Positions 39,091 to 46,659 of a stretch of 64,000 nucleotides of DNA are shown one piece after another (positions within the stretch are counted from its first letter, which is position 1; every line of letters starts with the position of its first letter). The position numbers and the translations under genes are program-made. The stretch is from NCBI RefSeq assembly GCF_001969385.1, contig NZ_CP014796.1, positions 3,861,501 through 3,925,500 on the forward strand. The letters run 5' to 3'. The stretch comes from Salipiger profundus. Its GTDB lineage: Bacteria; Pseudomonadota; Alphaproteobacteria; Rhodobacterales; Rhodobacteraceae. The notes under the pieces are model-generated. The model did no database searches. It saw nothing but the letters and a program-made list of their open reading frames with translations, and had not been told where the DNA came from.

Positions 39091-39122
39091 GAAAAAAGAT
39101 GCGCGGGCCCGAGGGCCCGCGC
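39091..39122 (-). terminator. intrinsic terminator of the BCCT gene
   Basis: On the minus strand GCGCGGGCCC pairs with GGGCCCGCGC around a two-base spacer and is followed by ATCTTTTTTC. It begins 30 bases after the BCCT stop and is the strongest terminator in the window. Confidence 0.94.
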
Positions 39123-39151
39123 ACCGCTGGATCAAGCCTGTGCAGTGGAGG

Positions 39152-40798
39152 TCAGATCCTGCTCTCGGCCTTGAGGCCCTTCCAGATCGACCAGCACATG
39201 ACGACGAGCACCAGCGTGAAGAGCAGGCCCGTCGAGATCACCATGGACTGCAGCGACTTCAGCCCGCCCGAGGACAGCAGCAGCACGATGGCCACGGCGC
39301 CTTCGAAGACGGCCCAGAACACCCGCTGCGGCACCGGCGCGTCGACCTTGCCGCCCGCGGTGATCGTGTCGATCACGAGGCTGCCGGAGTCCGACGAGGT
39401 GACGAAGAACACGATCACCAGAATGACCGCGATGGTCGAGGTGATGCTCGACAGGGGCAGCCCCTCCAGCATCGCGAAGAGCGAAAGCGGCGGGTTGTAG
39501 CTGTCGATGACCTGCGCCTGCACCGCGCTTCCGCCCGGATCGCTCAGCACCTGGTCGATGGCAACGCCACCGAAGACCGCCATCCACAGCACGCAGACGA
39601 GGCTCGGGATGATGAGCACGCAGATGATGAACTCGCGCACCGTCCGGCCCCGGCTGACGCGGGCGATGAACATGCCGACGAAGGGCGACCAGCTGATCCA
39701 CCACGCCCAGTAGAACGAGGTCCAGCCCTGCATGAAAGCGGTATCCTCGCGGCCGACCGGGTTCGAGAGCGGCAGCAGTTCCTTCATGTAGGCGCCGAGC
39801 CCGACGAAGAAGTCGGTGAAGATCAGCATGGTCGGCCCGACGATCAGCACGAAGACCAGCAGCAGCGCGGCAAGGCCCATGTTGATCTCGGACAGCAACT
39901 TCACGCCGCCATCAAGACCGCGCACGACCGAGATCAGCGCGATCGCGGTAATGCCCGAGATGATGAGCACCTGCGCCGTGGCGTTGATCGGAAGCCCGAA
40001 GACGTGGTTGAAGCCGGCGTTGACCTGCTGCGCGCCGAGACCCAGCGAAGTCGCGAGACCGAAGAGCGTGGCAAAGACCGCGATCACGTCGATGATATGG
40101 CCCCACCAGCCCCAGACGCGCTCGCCCAGCAGCGGGTAGAACGCCGAACGCACGGTGAGCGGCAGGCCCTTGTTGTAGGAGAACAGCGCCAGCGCCAGCG
40201 CCATCACCGCGTAGATCGCCCAGGGGTGCAGACCCCAGTGGAAGATCGTCGCGGCAAGACCCATGGTCTTGGCGGCCTCGACGTTCTCGGGGATCAACGA
40301 GCCGTCCTCGGCGAAGGGCGACGGCGTTCCCAGCGGCGAGGAGACGGCCATGTGGTAGACCGGCTCGAGCACGCCGAAGAACATCAGGCCGATGCCCATG
40401 CCGGCAGCAAAGAGCATGGCGAACCAGCCCGGGTAGCCGTAGTCCGGCGTTGCATCTGCGCCGCCGAGGCGCACCTTGCCCACCGGCGTCACCACCAGCA
40501 CGAGGCAGAAGATGACGAAGATGTTGGCCGCGCCCACGAAGTACCAGTCAAAGGTCTTTGTGGCGAAGTCGAAGAGCCAGGTAAAGGCGGCGCCTGCCTG
40601 CTCGGGCAGCGCCAGCGCGTAGAAGACGAAGGCGATGACGGTGAGCCCGGAAATCAGGAACACCGGGTTGTGGATGTCCAGACCGAACGGGCCGATCTTG
40701 GTTTCGATATTGTCCTGACCGATCTCGTAGTCGGTCTCGATGATATCCGCTGGCCCTTCCGGTGCCGGGATACCCTGGTCGTCCATCGTGTCATTCAT
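39152..40798 (-). CDS. BCCT family betaine/choline/carnitine transporter
   Basis: The 548-residue carrier has 12 helices. The family signatures are GMGIGLMFFGVLEPVYH (helix 3-4), the WTSFYWAWWISWSPFVGMF aromatic box in helix 8, and the GRTVREF loop. Such proteins import glycine betaine, choline, carnitine or DMSP with Na+ or H+. The tail is short, so strong osmo-regulation as in BetP is not evident. A universal stress protein gene lies 49 bases upstream on the same strand, a pairing seen for other osmolyte transporters (TeaD with TeaABC). Confidence 0.95.
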   Translation of the reverse strand: MNDTMDDQGIPAPEGPADIIETDYEIGQDNIETKIGPFGLDIHNPVFLISGLTVIAFVFYALALPEQAGAAFTWLFDFATKTFDWYFVGAANIFVIFCLVLVVTPVGKVRLGGADATPDYGYPGWFAMLFAAGMGIGLMFFGVLEPVYHMAVSSPLGTPSPFAEDGSLIPENVEAAKTMGLAATIFHWGLHPWAIYAVMALALALFSYNKGLPLTVRSAFYPLLGERVWGWWGHIIDVIAVFATLFGLATSLGLGAQQVNAGFNHVFGLPINATAQVLIISGITAIALISVVRGLDGGVKLLSEINMGLAALLLVFVLIVGPTMLIFTDFFVGLGAYMKELLPLSNPVGREDTAFMQGWTSFYWAWWISWSPFVGMFIARVSRGRTVREFIICVLIIPSLVCVLWMAVFGGVAIDQVLSDPGGSAVQAQVIDSYNPPLSLFAMLEGLPLSSITSTIAVILVIVFFVTSSDSGSLVIDTITAGGKVDAPVPQRVFWAVFEGAVAIVLLLSSGGLKSLQSMVISTGLLFTLVLVVMCWSIWKGLKAESRI

Positions 40799-40847
40799 GG
40801 CACGAAACTCCCTTGAGTTATTCTGTTTGCCGAGCCGGCTGCGGGGT

Positions 40848-41261
40848 TCAGCGAACCAGCAGCACCGAGACGTCGGAATGCGTCGCGATGGTGCCGCCGT
40901 TCGCGGGCCACCAGCGGTCGGAGATGTTGGGAATGTGGCTTGCCATCACCACGAGGTCGGCCTTGACCTCACCCACCGCCTTCAGAAGCGTCGGGTCGAG
41001 ATCGATGGTCGGGTCGTGGCTGGCATAGGCCTTCGACTCGGTTGCGATGCCGTGTTGCTCGGCCTGCTCCTTGGCGAAGGCAGCCAACTTCTCGGCATAT
41101 TCCGCGGGCGTATGGGCAAGCGAGGACGGCTGTTCCGTCGTCACCCCCACGTAGATCGCGGTCGCGCTGTAATGCGCCGCGAGATCCGCCGCGCAGCGCA
41201 GGGCTTTTTCGATCCTGTCGGCATGCGTCAGATCGACCGGCACCATGATGCGTTCGAACAC
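40848..41261 (-). CDS. universal stress protein (UspA family)
   Basis: The 137-residue protein is a single Usp domain: IMVPVDLTHADRIEKAL at the start and DLVVMASHIPNISDRW near the C terminus. It lacks the strict ATP motif Gx2Gx9G(S/T), because GGTIATHSDVSVLLVR is altered, so nucleotide binding is uncertain. It precedes the BCCT transporter and may regulate it, by analogy with TeaD; that is inference. The N terminus starts MFERIMVPV with a GGAGGG ribosome site. Confidence 0.92.
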   Translation of the reverse strand: MFERIMVPVDLTHADRIEKALRCAADLAAHYSATAIYVGVTTEQPSSLAHTPAEYAEKLAAFAKEQAEQHGIATESKAYASHDPTIDLDPTLLKAVGEVKADLVVMASHIPNISDRWWPANGGTIATHSDVSVLLVR

Positions 41262-41403
41262 GTGTCCCTCCTATGTCCTCTCTCGTCGGGTTGGTCCCGG
41301 CGTGGTTGGATCGTGGCCCGCGCCCGCCGCCTGGCCGGGAGCGCCTGCCCCGAATTGTCGGGCGATCGGCAAGAAACCGCCGCCGCAACGCAAGAGTAGC
41401 GTG

Positions 41404-41460
41404 TTCCGAAGGGAAAGCAAAAACGGTCGTTCGGAAATGATGCCAAAAAACGACATCATT
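41404..41460. promoter_or_regulatory. nested inverted repeats upstream of uspA-BCCT
   Basis: TTCCGAA (41404-41410) faces TTCGGAA (41430-41436), and AATGATG (41436-41442) faces CATCATT (41454-41460). They lie in the 275-base gap between uspA and acuI, 143-199 bases upstream of the uspA start. Both are perfect but short. They may be regulator sites for uspA-BCCT. The rest of the gap (41262-41403, 41461-41536) shows no clear feature beyond a weak CCCGGG inverted repeat near 41489-41515. Confidence 0.4.
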
Positions 41461-41536
41461 GTGTCGAAAAGGATCCGGGTTGATGAACCCCGGGCCGCAA
41501 ATGGATCCCGGGGCGTCGTTTCCGGACCTCTTGGGA

Positions 41537-42529
41537 TCAGGCGTTCACGTCGACGACCACCCGCCCCTTGACCTGCCCCTTCAGGATGTCGGCGCCGAGT
41601 GCCGGCAGCTCCTCCAGCGTGGCCGGCCGGACCATCTCCTCGAGCTTGTCCATCGGCAGGTCGCGCGCGACGCGCCGCCAGGCCCGCAGCCGGTTGTCGA
41701 AAGGCTGCATCACGCTGTCGATTCCAAGCAGGTTCACCCCCCGCAGCAGGAAGGGGACCACGGTCGCCGGAAGCTGCGCGCCACCGGCGAGCCCGACCGC
41801 GGCCACGGAGCCGCCATAGGCCATCTGCCCCAGCACGCGCGCCAGCATCGGACCGCCCACCGCGTCGACGCAGCCGGCCCAGGTCTCGCTCTCCAGAGGT
41901 CGTTTCACCGGCTCCGCAATCTCGTCACGCGGCACGATCCGCGCGGCGCCAAGACCACGAAGATAGGCCTCCTGCTCCGGCCTGCCGGTCACTGCCGCCA
42001 CCTCGTAGCCGAGATGCGACAGCACTGCAGTAGCCACCGAGCCGACGCCGCCCGCAGCCCCGGTCACCAGAACCGGACCCTTGCCCGGTGTCAGCCCGTG
42101 ATCCTCCAGCGCCATCACCGCGAGCATCGCGGTGAAGCCGGCGGTGCCCACCGCCATCGCCTGCCGCGTGTCGAGCCCCTCGGGCAACGGCACAAGCCAG
42201 TCGGCCCGCACCCGCGCCTTCTGCGCGTAGCCGCCCCAATGCGCCTCGCCAACCCGCCAGCCCGTCAGCACGACCTTGTCGCCGGGCTTGTAGCGCGCAT
42301 CCTCCGAGCTCTCGACGGTGCCGGCGAAATCGATCCCCGGCACATGCGGATACTGCCGCACCAGCCCGCCCCCGGACCCGAGGCAGAGCCCGTCCTTGTA
42401 GTTCAGCGTCGAATACTCGACCGCCACCACCACGTCGCCATCAGGAAGGTCATCGAGCCCGATCTCGCGCACCGCGGCGGAGGTCTCGCCACTCTCCGCA
42501 TCCTTCTCGACCATCAGTGCCTTGAACAT
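41537..42529 (-). CDS. acuI: AcuI-type acrylyl-CoA reductase / MDR NADPH:quinone oxidoreductase family
   Basis: The 330-residue medium-chain reductase has VLVTGAAGGVGSVATAVLSH as the NADPH Rossmann motif and family segments YSTLNYKDGLCL, PGIDFAGTVESS and GWRVGEAHWGGYAQ. AcuI (YhdH/YhfP type) reduces acryloyl-CoA to propionyl-CoA in DMSP catabolism of Roseobacters. dmdA or other DMSP genes are not adjacent, so the precise substrate is inferred from similarity and could be a related enoyl compound. Confidence 0.82.
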   Translation of the reverse strand: MFKALMVEKDAESGETSAAVREIGLDDLPDGDVVVAVEYSTLNYKDGLCLGSGGGLVRQYPHVPGIDFAGTVESSEDARYKPGDKVVLTGWRVGEAHWGGYAQKARVRADWLVPLPEGLDTRQAMAVGTAGFTAMLAVMALEDHGLTPGKGPVLVTGAAGGVGSVATAVLSHLGYEVAAVTGRPEQEAYLRGLGAARIVPRDEIAEPVKRPLESETWAGCVDAVGGPMLARVLGQMAYGGSVAAVGLAGGAQLPATVVPFLLRGVNLLGIDSVMQPFDNRLRAWRRVARDLPMDKLEEMVRPATLEELPALGADILKGQVKGRVVVDVNA

Positions 42530-42568
42530 CCGTCTCCTCCTTTTCCGCAGGCCGCCGCGCGACCGGCT

Positions 42569-42640
42569 CTTCTCCGGTTTTCAAATACCCTCGGGGTGAA
42601 TGGGCGCGGCACGCGCCCAGAGGGGCAGAGCCCCTGCCCC
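42569..42640 (+). repeat. dispersed intergenic repeat, copy A
   Basis: CTTCTCCGG at the left, AAATACCCTCGGGG, then two hairpins: TGGGCGCG/CGCGCCCA (42601-42619) and GGGGC-AGA-GCCCC (42622-42634). Two further copies of this layout are at 57771-57835 and, inverted, 59195-59268. This one separates the acuI start from the DinB gene end. It is not an ORF. Similar GC-rich intergenic elements are common in Rhodobacteraceae genomes. Confidence 0.7.
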
Positions 42641-42641
42641 G

Positions 42642-43157
42642 TCACGGCCAGCGCCCCTCGTCGGGCATGAAGGCAAGATCGCTGGTCCAGCCCACGCCGC
42701 CCGCCGCGGTGACCATCCCGTGGACCTGCCCCCTGTGGTGCGCCTGGTGATTGAACATGTGCAGCACGCACTGGCCCAGCGGCTTCACCTGGTCGCGCCC
42801 CGTGGCGCCCGAATACCAGCGCAGCATGCCCCGCAGGTCGACCGTGCGCAGCCCCTCGGCCCAAAGCACGAGCCGCGCGTCCGCCCGGAACCTCTCGGCA
42901 CCCCAGGCCGCGAGCGTCGGCGCCAGCTCCGTGCTGGCCTCGAGGCCGCCGCCGGGGGCGGGCCAATGCGCAAACCGGCTCATCCAGACCATGTCGGCCC
43001 AGAGCAGGTGGTTGATCGTGGCGAGGATCGACCCGAAAAATGCCCCCCGGTCCACCCGCAGCGCCGCGTCCGGCAGCGCCTCGAGCGCCGCGGTCATTTC
43101 GCGGTTCTGCCACGCGTTGTAGCGCGCAAGGCTCAGCACGTCGTCGGGGTTCGGCAT
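42642..43157 (-). CDS. DinB family protein
   Basis: The 171-residue protein from this start is a DinB-like four-helix bundle; ARYNAWQNREM begins the family core, and three conserved histidines are H69 (INHLLWADM), H137/H141 (NHQAHHRGQV) expected to bind a metal. Many relatives are thiol-dependent S-transferases; its own reaction is unknown. An upstream ATG (43247) adds 30 residues with no similarity and overlaps the operator of the next gene, so I use MPNPDDVLS at 43157. Confidence 0.85.
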   Translation of the reverse strand: MPNPDDVLSLARYNAWQNREMTAALEALPDAALRVDRGAFFGSILATINHLLWADMVWMSRFAHWPAPGGGLEASTELAPTLAAWGAERFRADARLVLWAEGLRTVDLRGMLRWYSGATGRDQVKPLGQCVLHMFNHQAHHRGQVHGMVTAAGGVGWTSDLAFMPDEGRWP

Positions 43158-43234
43158 CCTCTCCCGGGCTCCTTTCTCGCCGGCCTGCTGATCCGCCGCC
43201 TCGGCCGCGCGGGGCGACTCGACGCTGGACAGCC

Positions 43235-43249
43235 AATTGTCTGACAATT
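43235..43249. promoter_or_regulatory. FadR/GntR-type operator of the regulator gene
   Basis: AATTGTCTGACAATT is a perfect palindrome around one T, and its core matches TNGTNNNACNA, the consensus of FadR-subfamily GntR repressors. It ends 12 bases before the ATG of the GntR gene, so it very likely binds that protein and gives autoregulation. Confidence 0.75.
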
Positions 43250-43261
43250 AAACAGCGCCTC

Positions 43262-44005
43262 ATGTCGCCTGCAAGCCAACAGTCACCGGATCGCCCGGAC
43301 CGCTCCACCGAGATCGCCGCCGCGCTGCGCGATGCCATCGTCACAGGCAGATTGATGGTCGGTGACCGCCTGCCCTCCGAGGCCGAACTCGCCGAGCAGT
43401 ACAAGGTCTCGCGCCCGACCGTGCGCGAGGCACTGAAACGGCTCGCGGCGCAATCGCTGATACGGACACGGCGCGGCGCGACCGGCGGGGCCTTCGTGAA
43501 CCACCTCTCCTACGAGGCGGCGCACGCGCAGCAGATCACCACATCTACGCTGCTGCTGTCGATGAATGCCGTGAGCTTCGAGGTCGCCTGCGAGGCCCGC
43601 TTCGCCATGGAGCGCGCCTGCACCGAGCTGGCCTGCGCGCGGCGGACCGACGATCATCTCGCCACGATGCGCGCCGAGCTTGCGCGCCAGGGACAGCCCG
43701 AGCTTTCGGACGAAGCCTTCTGCGCCTCGGACGTGGCCTTTCACCGGGCGCTGGTGGATGCGGCGGGCAACCCGGTGCTCTCGTACCAGCTGGCCGGGGC
43801 GGTCGAGGCGATGCAGCCGCTGATGAACATGATCACCTTCACCGCGCGCGACCGCGCGCGGATCATCGCGCTGCATGCAGGGCTCGCGGATGCGGTCGAG
43901 GCGCAGGATGTCCCCGCCTGCGACCGCCGGTTGCGCGAGCTCGAGCGCTACACCGCGGAGCTTGGCAGCGCCGTCATGGCGCGCCGTGCGGCGCGCCGGA
44001 AATGA
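43262..44005 (+). CDS. GntR family transcriptional regulator (FCD/FadR subfamily)
   Basis: The 247-residue regulator has an N-terminal winged helix (about 15-80, with VGDRLPSEAELAEQYKVSRP and TVREALKRLAAQ) and an all-helical FCD effector domain (about 95-235). The FCD metal/ligand residues include the D/H pair in SDVAFHRALVDAAGN. Effectors of this class are usually organic acids. It lies divergent from DinB and near the TRAP transporter; the TRAP genes are a possible target, but no second copy of its operator was seen there. Confidence 0.92.
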   Translation: MSPASQQSPDRPDRSTEIAAALRDAIVTGRLMVGDRLPSEAELAEQYKVSRPTVREALKRLAAQSLIRTRRGATGGAFVNHLSYEAAHAQQITTSTLLLSMNAVSFEVACEARFAMERACTELACARRTDDHLATMRAELARQGQPELSDEAFCASDVAFHRALVDAAGNPVLSYQLAGAVEAMQPLMNMITFTARDRARIIALHAGLADAVEAQDVPACDRRLRELERYTAELGSAVMARRAARRK

Positions 44006-44015
44006 CGCGGCGCCC

Positions 44016-44420
44016 CTACTGCTGGATCGACTCCAGGTAGTAGGCGATCGACAGGATCCGTCCGCGTGCGAGCGCCTCGGCCCCACCCATGAGACCGGAA
44101 TCACCCGCGGCGTCCGCCTTGAAGATCGTCCCCCAGACAGGCATCGGATCGCCATGCGCGCGCACCCCGGTCCGCCCGTCGATGACGTGGATCACGTCCA
44201 GCATCGGGAACTTGCCGTCGTTGTTGGCGGAAAGATGCGTCAGGTCGGGCACTTCGACCGTGAGCATCTCGGCGAGCGGCCCCTGTCCCATGCCGCTTTC
44301 ACCGTGGCACCCGGCGCAGCCAGCCATGAAATCCTGCTTGCCCATCTCGTCCGCCCAGCCGGCCGCCGCCGAAAGGGCAACCGCGGCGAATGCCGCCATC
44401 GTCGTCTTCGCACTGATCAT
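44016..44420 (-). CDS. monohaem c-type cytochrome
   Basis: The 134-residue protein has a signal peptide (about 1-23) and one haem motif, C35, C38 and H39 in FMAGCAGCHG, with a likely Met axial ligand later in the chain (M in DPMPVWG). It is periplasmic and carries electrons. GGGAGAGAG precedes the ATG at 44420. It faces the GntR gene tail to tail and is divergent from the TRAP operon. The ccm genes elsewhere in the window would mature it. Redox partner unknown. Confidence 0.9.
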   Translation of the reverse strand: MISAKTTMAAFAAVALSAAAGWADEMGKQDFMAGCAGCHGESGMGQGPLAEMLTVEVPDLTHLSANNDGKFPMLDVIHVIDGRTGVRAHGDPMPVWGTIFKADAAGDSGLMGGAEALARGRILSIAYYLESIQQ

Positions 44421-44581
44421 GTCTCTCTCCCGTGGATCTGCCACGCTCTCCCTCGTGGCGCCGCCCCGACGCGGGGGCACGGAAGCATTGAAGCGGCGGG
44501 TCACGGAGCGCGCATTGACGCTGCGCAACGCGATCCCCCACCCTGAGTTGAGCGCCGTAGCGCACCCTCAATCATGAGCAA

Positions 44582-44614
44582 TATAATTGCGCATATAGGC
44601 CGGCGATACGCAAT
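44582..44614 (+). promoter_or_regulatory. TRAP-operon promoter region with inverted repeat
   Basis: A perfect TATAAT (44582-44587) overlaps an inverted repeat, ATTGCGCAT (44586-44594) and ATACGCAAT (44606-44614), eight of nine bases paired. A repressor bound there would cover the -10. No good -35 is found at the right distance, so the promoter may need an activator. Confidence 0.5.
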
Positions 44615-44657
44615 AGTGGGTATTCACAGCAGATCACGGCTCCGTTAGCGTCCCTCA

Positions 44658-44698
44658 CCGGCAAGCGAAACTTGCCGGGCGCCCTTGGGAGGGGGCGC
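44658..44698 (+). other. leader hairpins before the TRAP operon
   Basis: Two stems lie between the promoter candidate and dctP: CCGGCAAG/CTTGCCGG (44658-44678) and GCGCCC/GGGCGC (44679-44698). The ribosome site GGGAGGAG follows at 44708-44715. No T run, so not a classical terminator; they may stabilise the mRNA. The rest of the gap 44421-44581 shows no gene and no clear signal. Confidence 0.45.
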
Positions 44699-44719
44699 GG
44701 GCCAATTGGGAGGAGCCAC

Positions 44720-45784
44720 ATGACCAGAACGACCCTCGCGGCGGCAATCGCCGCCTCTTTCGCCGTGACCGGTGCCGCATCGGCGCAGGAACTGTTCGAG
44801 ATGACAAGCGGTTACGCCGAGAACCTGCCGATCCTCGGAACCGCTTCGGTGAATTTCGTCGACAAGATCAACTCGATCTCCACCGAGGTGGAATTCGAGC
44901 ACTTCAACCCCGGCGAGCTGGTGCCCGCGCTCGAAATGCTCGACGCCACGTCGAACGGCTCGGTCGATGCCGCCTATTCGACCTCGGGCTACTGGCAGGG
45001 CAAGATGAACGCCGCCGGGCTTTTCGCCGCGGTGCCCTTCGGTCCCGAGCCGGGCGAGATGCTGGCGTGGATGCTCTACGACGACGGCATGAAGTATTTC
45101 CAGCAGATGTATGATGACAACGGCTACAACGTGAAGGTCATCCTCTGCGGCATGTATGCGCCCGAAACCTCGGGGTGGTTCAAGAAAGAAATCACCTCGA
45201 TGGAGGATCTCAAGGGGCTCAACATGCGCTTCTTCGGCCTTGGCGCCGAGGTGATGCAGAAGCTCGGCGTCTCGACCTCGCTGCTGGCGGGCGGTGACAT
45301 CTTCCCGGCCCTCGAGCGCGGCGCCATCGACGCGACCGAGTTCTCGATGCCGCTGGTCGACGCCAACCTCGGCTTCTACAACATCGCGAAATACAACTAC
45401 TTCCCCGGCTGGCACCAGCCGTCGACCATGTTCGAACTGCTGATCAACAAGGACCGCTGGGAAGAGCTCGACGAGATCGCCCAGAACCAGATCAACATCG
45501 CCTGCATGGCCAACCTCGCCGACAACTTCGCGGAAGGCGAAGCCAAGAACTTCCCGGCGATGAAGGAGAACGTCGACGAGCACGGCGTCGAGATCAAGAA
45601 CTGGAACGAGGAACAGCTCCAGCAGTTCGAGAGCGCCTGGCTCGAGGTTGCCGGCGAGCTTGCTGCCGAAGACGCCTTCTTCAAGGAGGTCTGGGACGAC
45701 CTGCAGCAGTTCCGGGCGGACTACAAGCTCTGGTCCAACAACATCTACCTGCCGCGCCCCTACCAGTCGGTCGCCGACCAGTAA
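44720..45784 (+). CDS. dctP: TRAP transporter solute-binding protein DctP
   Basis: The 354-residue periplasmic receptor has a signal peptide ending ASAQ (about 1-23). The DctP signature is SMEDLKGLNMRFFGLGAEVM, with the Arg that clamps the substrate carboxylate. The family binds organic acids (C4-dicarboxylates, 2-oxo acids, aromatic acids); this branch is nearest, to my reading, to the monocarboxylate 2-oxoacid/FcbT-like proteins. Start 44720 follows GGGAGGAG. The gene heads dctP-dctQ-dctM with its own leader. Confidence 0.92.
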   Translation: MTRTTLAAAIAASFAVTGAASAQELFEMTSGYAENLPILGTASVNFVDKINSISTEVEFEHFNPGELVPALEMLDATSNGSVDAAYSTSGYWQGKMNAAGLFAAVPFGPEPGEMLAWMLYDDGMKYFQQMYDDNGYNVKVILCGMYAPETSGWFKKEITSMEDLKGLNMRFFGLGAEVMQKLGVSTSLLAGGDIFPALERGAIDATEFSMPLVDANLGFYNIAKYNYFPGWHQPSTMFELLINKDRWEELDEIAQNQINIACMANLADNFAEGEAKNFPAMKENVDEHGVEIKNWNEEQLQQFESAWLEVAGELAAEDAFFKEVWDDLQQFRADYKLWSNNIYLPRPYQSVADQ

Positions 45785-45802
45785 GCGCACAGACTTGAGA
45801 CC

Positions 45803-45829
45803 GGCCGGGGCGGTTTCCCTGCCCCGGCC
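45803..45829 (+). other. intercistronic hairpin between dctP and dctQ
   Basis: GGCCGGGGC (45803-45811) and GCCCCGGCC (45821-45829) form a nine-base stem with a nine-base loop in the 76-base gap after dctP. No T tail follows. Such hairpins protect the upstream message and let the binding protein be made in excess over the permeases. Confidence 0.6.
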
Positions 45830-45860
45830 TCCATGACTTTGCGCGAAGGAGGCAGGCGCA

Positions 45861-46658
45861 ATGGCCGAGCAAGACGAGGTCGTGGCCGCGATCTCCGATC
45901 CGGGAGAGATCGGGCGGGCCGAACACAACCGTGGCGACCGGTTCGTCGTGGGGCTGGGAAACATCGCCGCATGGCTGTTCCCGATCCTGATGGTGGCGAT
46001 CTGCGCGCAGGTCGTGCTGCGCCAGGCCGGGCACAACCAGGCGTGGCTCGACGACCTGCAGTGGTGGCTTTACGGCGCGGCGGTGCTGATGGGCATCGGC
46101 TACGCGGTTGTGACCAACAGCCACGTCCGCGTCGACATCTTCTACGACAACTTCGAGCAGCGAAAGCGCATCCGCACAGACATCCTCGGGCTGGCGTGGC
46201 TGTTCCTGCCGTTCATCATCCTGTGCTGGGACGTGACCTTCGACTACGCGCTGACCTCGATCCGCGCCGACGAGGGGTCCGACAGCCCGAACGGCCTCCA
46301 CAATCTCTGGACCCTCAAGGGTTTCATGAACCTCAGCTTCGTCTTCATCGCCGTTGCGATCTGGTCGACCTACGTGCGATTGCTCGGGAAACTGACCCGC
46401 CCGGCGCTCTGGAAGCAGTTTCTTTTTGCATTCCCGTCCGTGACTTACGTCGTGAACCTCATCTTCTACTACAGCTGCTTCACCGTGCTTTACCTGACCC
46501 GTGACCCCGAGATGGACGCCCGCGACGTCGGTCGCCTGCCGATTTTCGGAGAATGGGAGTTCGGCCAGCACGAGATGCGCTGGACGGTGCTTGCCGCCCT
46601 CATCCTGACCGTCGCCCTGATCGTGGTGGCGCGGCTCTTCGACCGGAAGGACGCCTGA
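45861..46658 (+). CDS. dctQ: TRAP transporter small permease DctQ
   Basis: The small membrane subunit (265 aa) usually has about 160-200 residues and four helices. Here extra length lies in a loop (about 130-155) and an added C-terminal helical pair (about 185-260). The family core DDLQWWLYGAAVLMGIGYAV is intact. DctQ bridges the binding protein and DctM. The stop is one base before the dctM ATG. Confidence 0.88.
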   Translation: MAEQDEVVAAISDPGEIGRAEHNRGDRFVVGLGNIAAWLFPILMVAICAQVVLRQAGHNQAWLDDLQWWLYGAAVLMGIGYAVVTNSHVRVDIFYDNFEQRKRIRTDILGLAWLFLPFIILCWDVTFDYALTSIRADEGSDSPNGLHNLWTLKGFMNLSFVFIAVAIWSTYVRLLGKLTRPALWKQFLFAFPSVTYVVNLIFYYSCFTVLYLTRDPEMDARDVGRLPIFGEWEFGQHEMRWTVLAALILTVALIVVARLFDRKDA

Positions 46659-46659
46659 C

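Noticed and set aside
37820..40816. Plus-strand open frame of 998 codons
   Set aside because: It runs antisense to the class V aminotransferase and BCCT genes, is rich in Arg/His/Gln and has no recognisable domain; typical GC-rich shadow.
43158..43247. Longer N terminus of the DinB protein
   Set aside because: These 30 codons lack family similarity and run through the GntR operator; start 43157 fits better.
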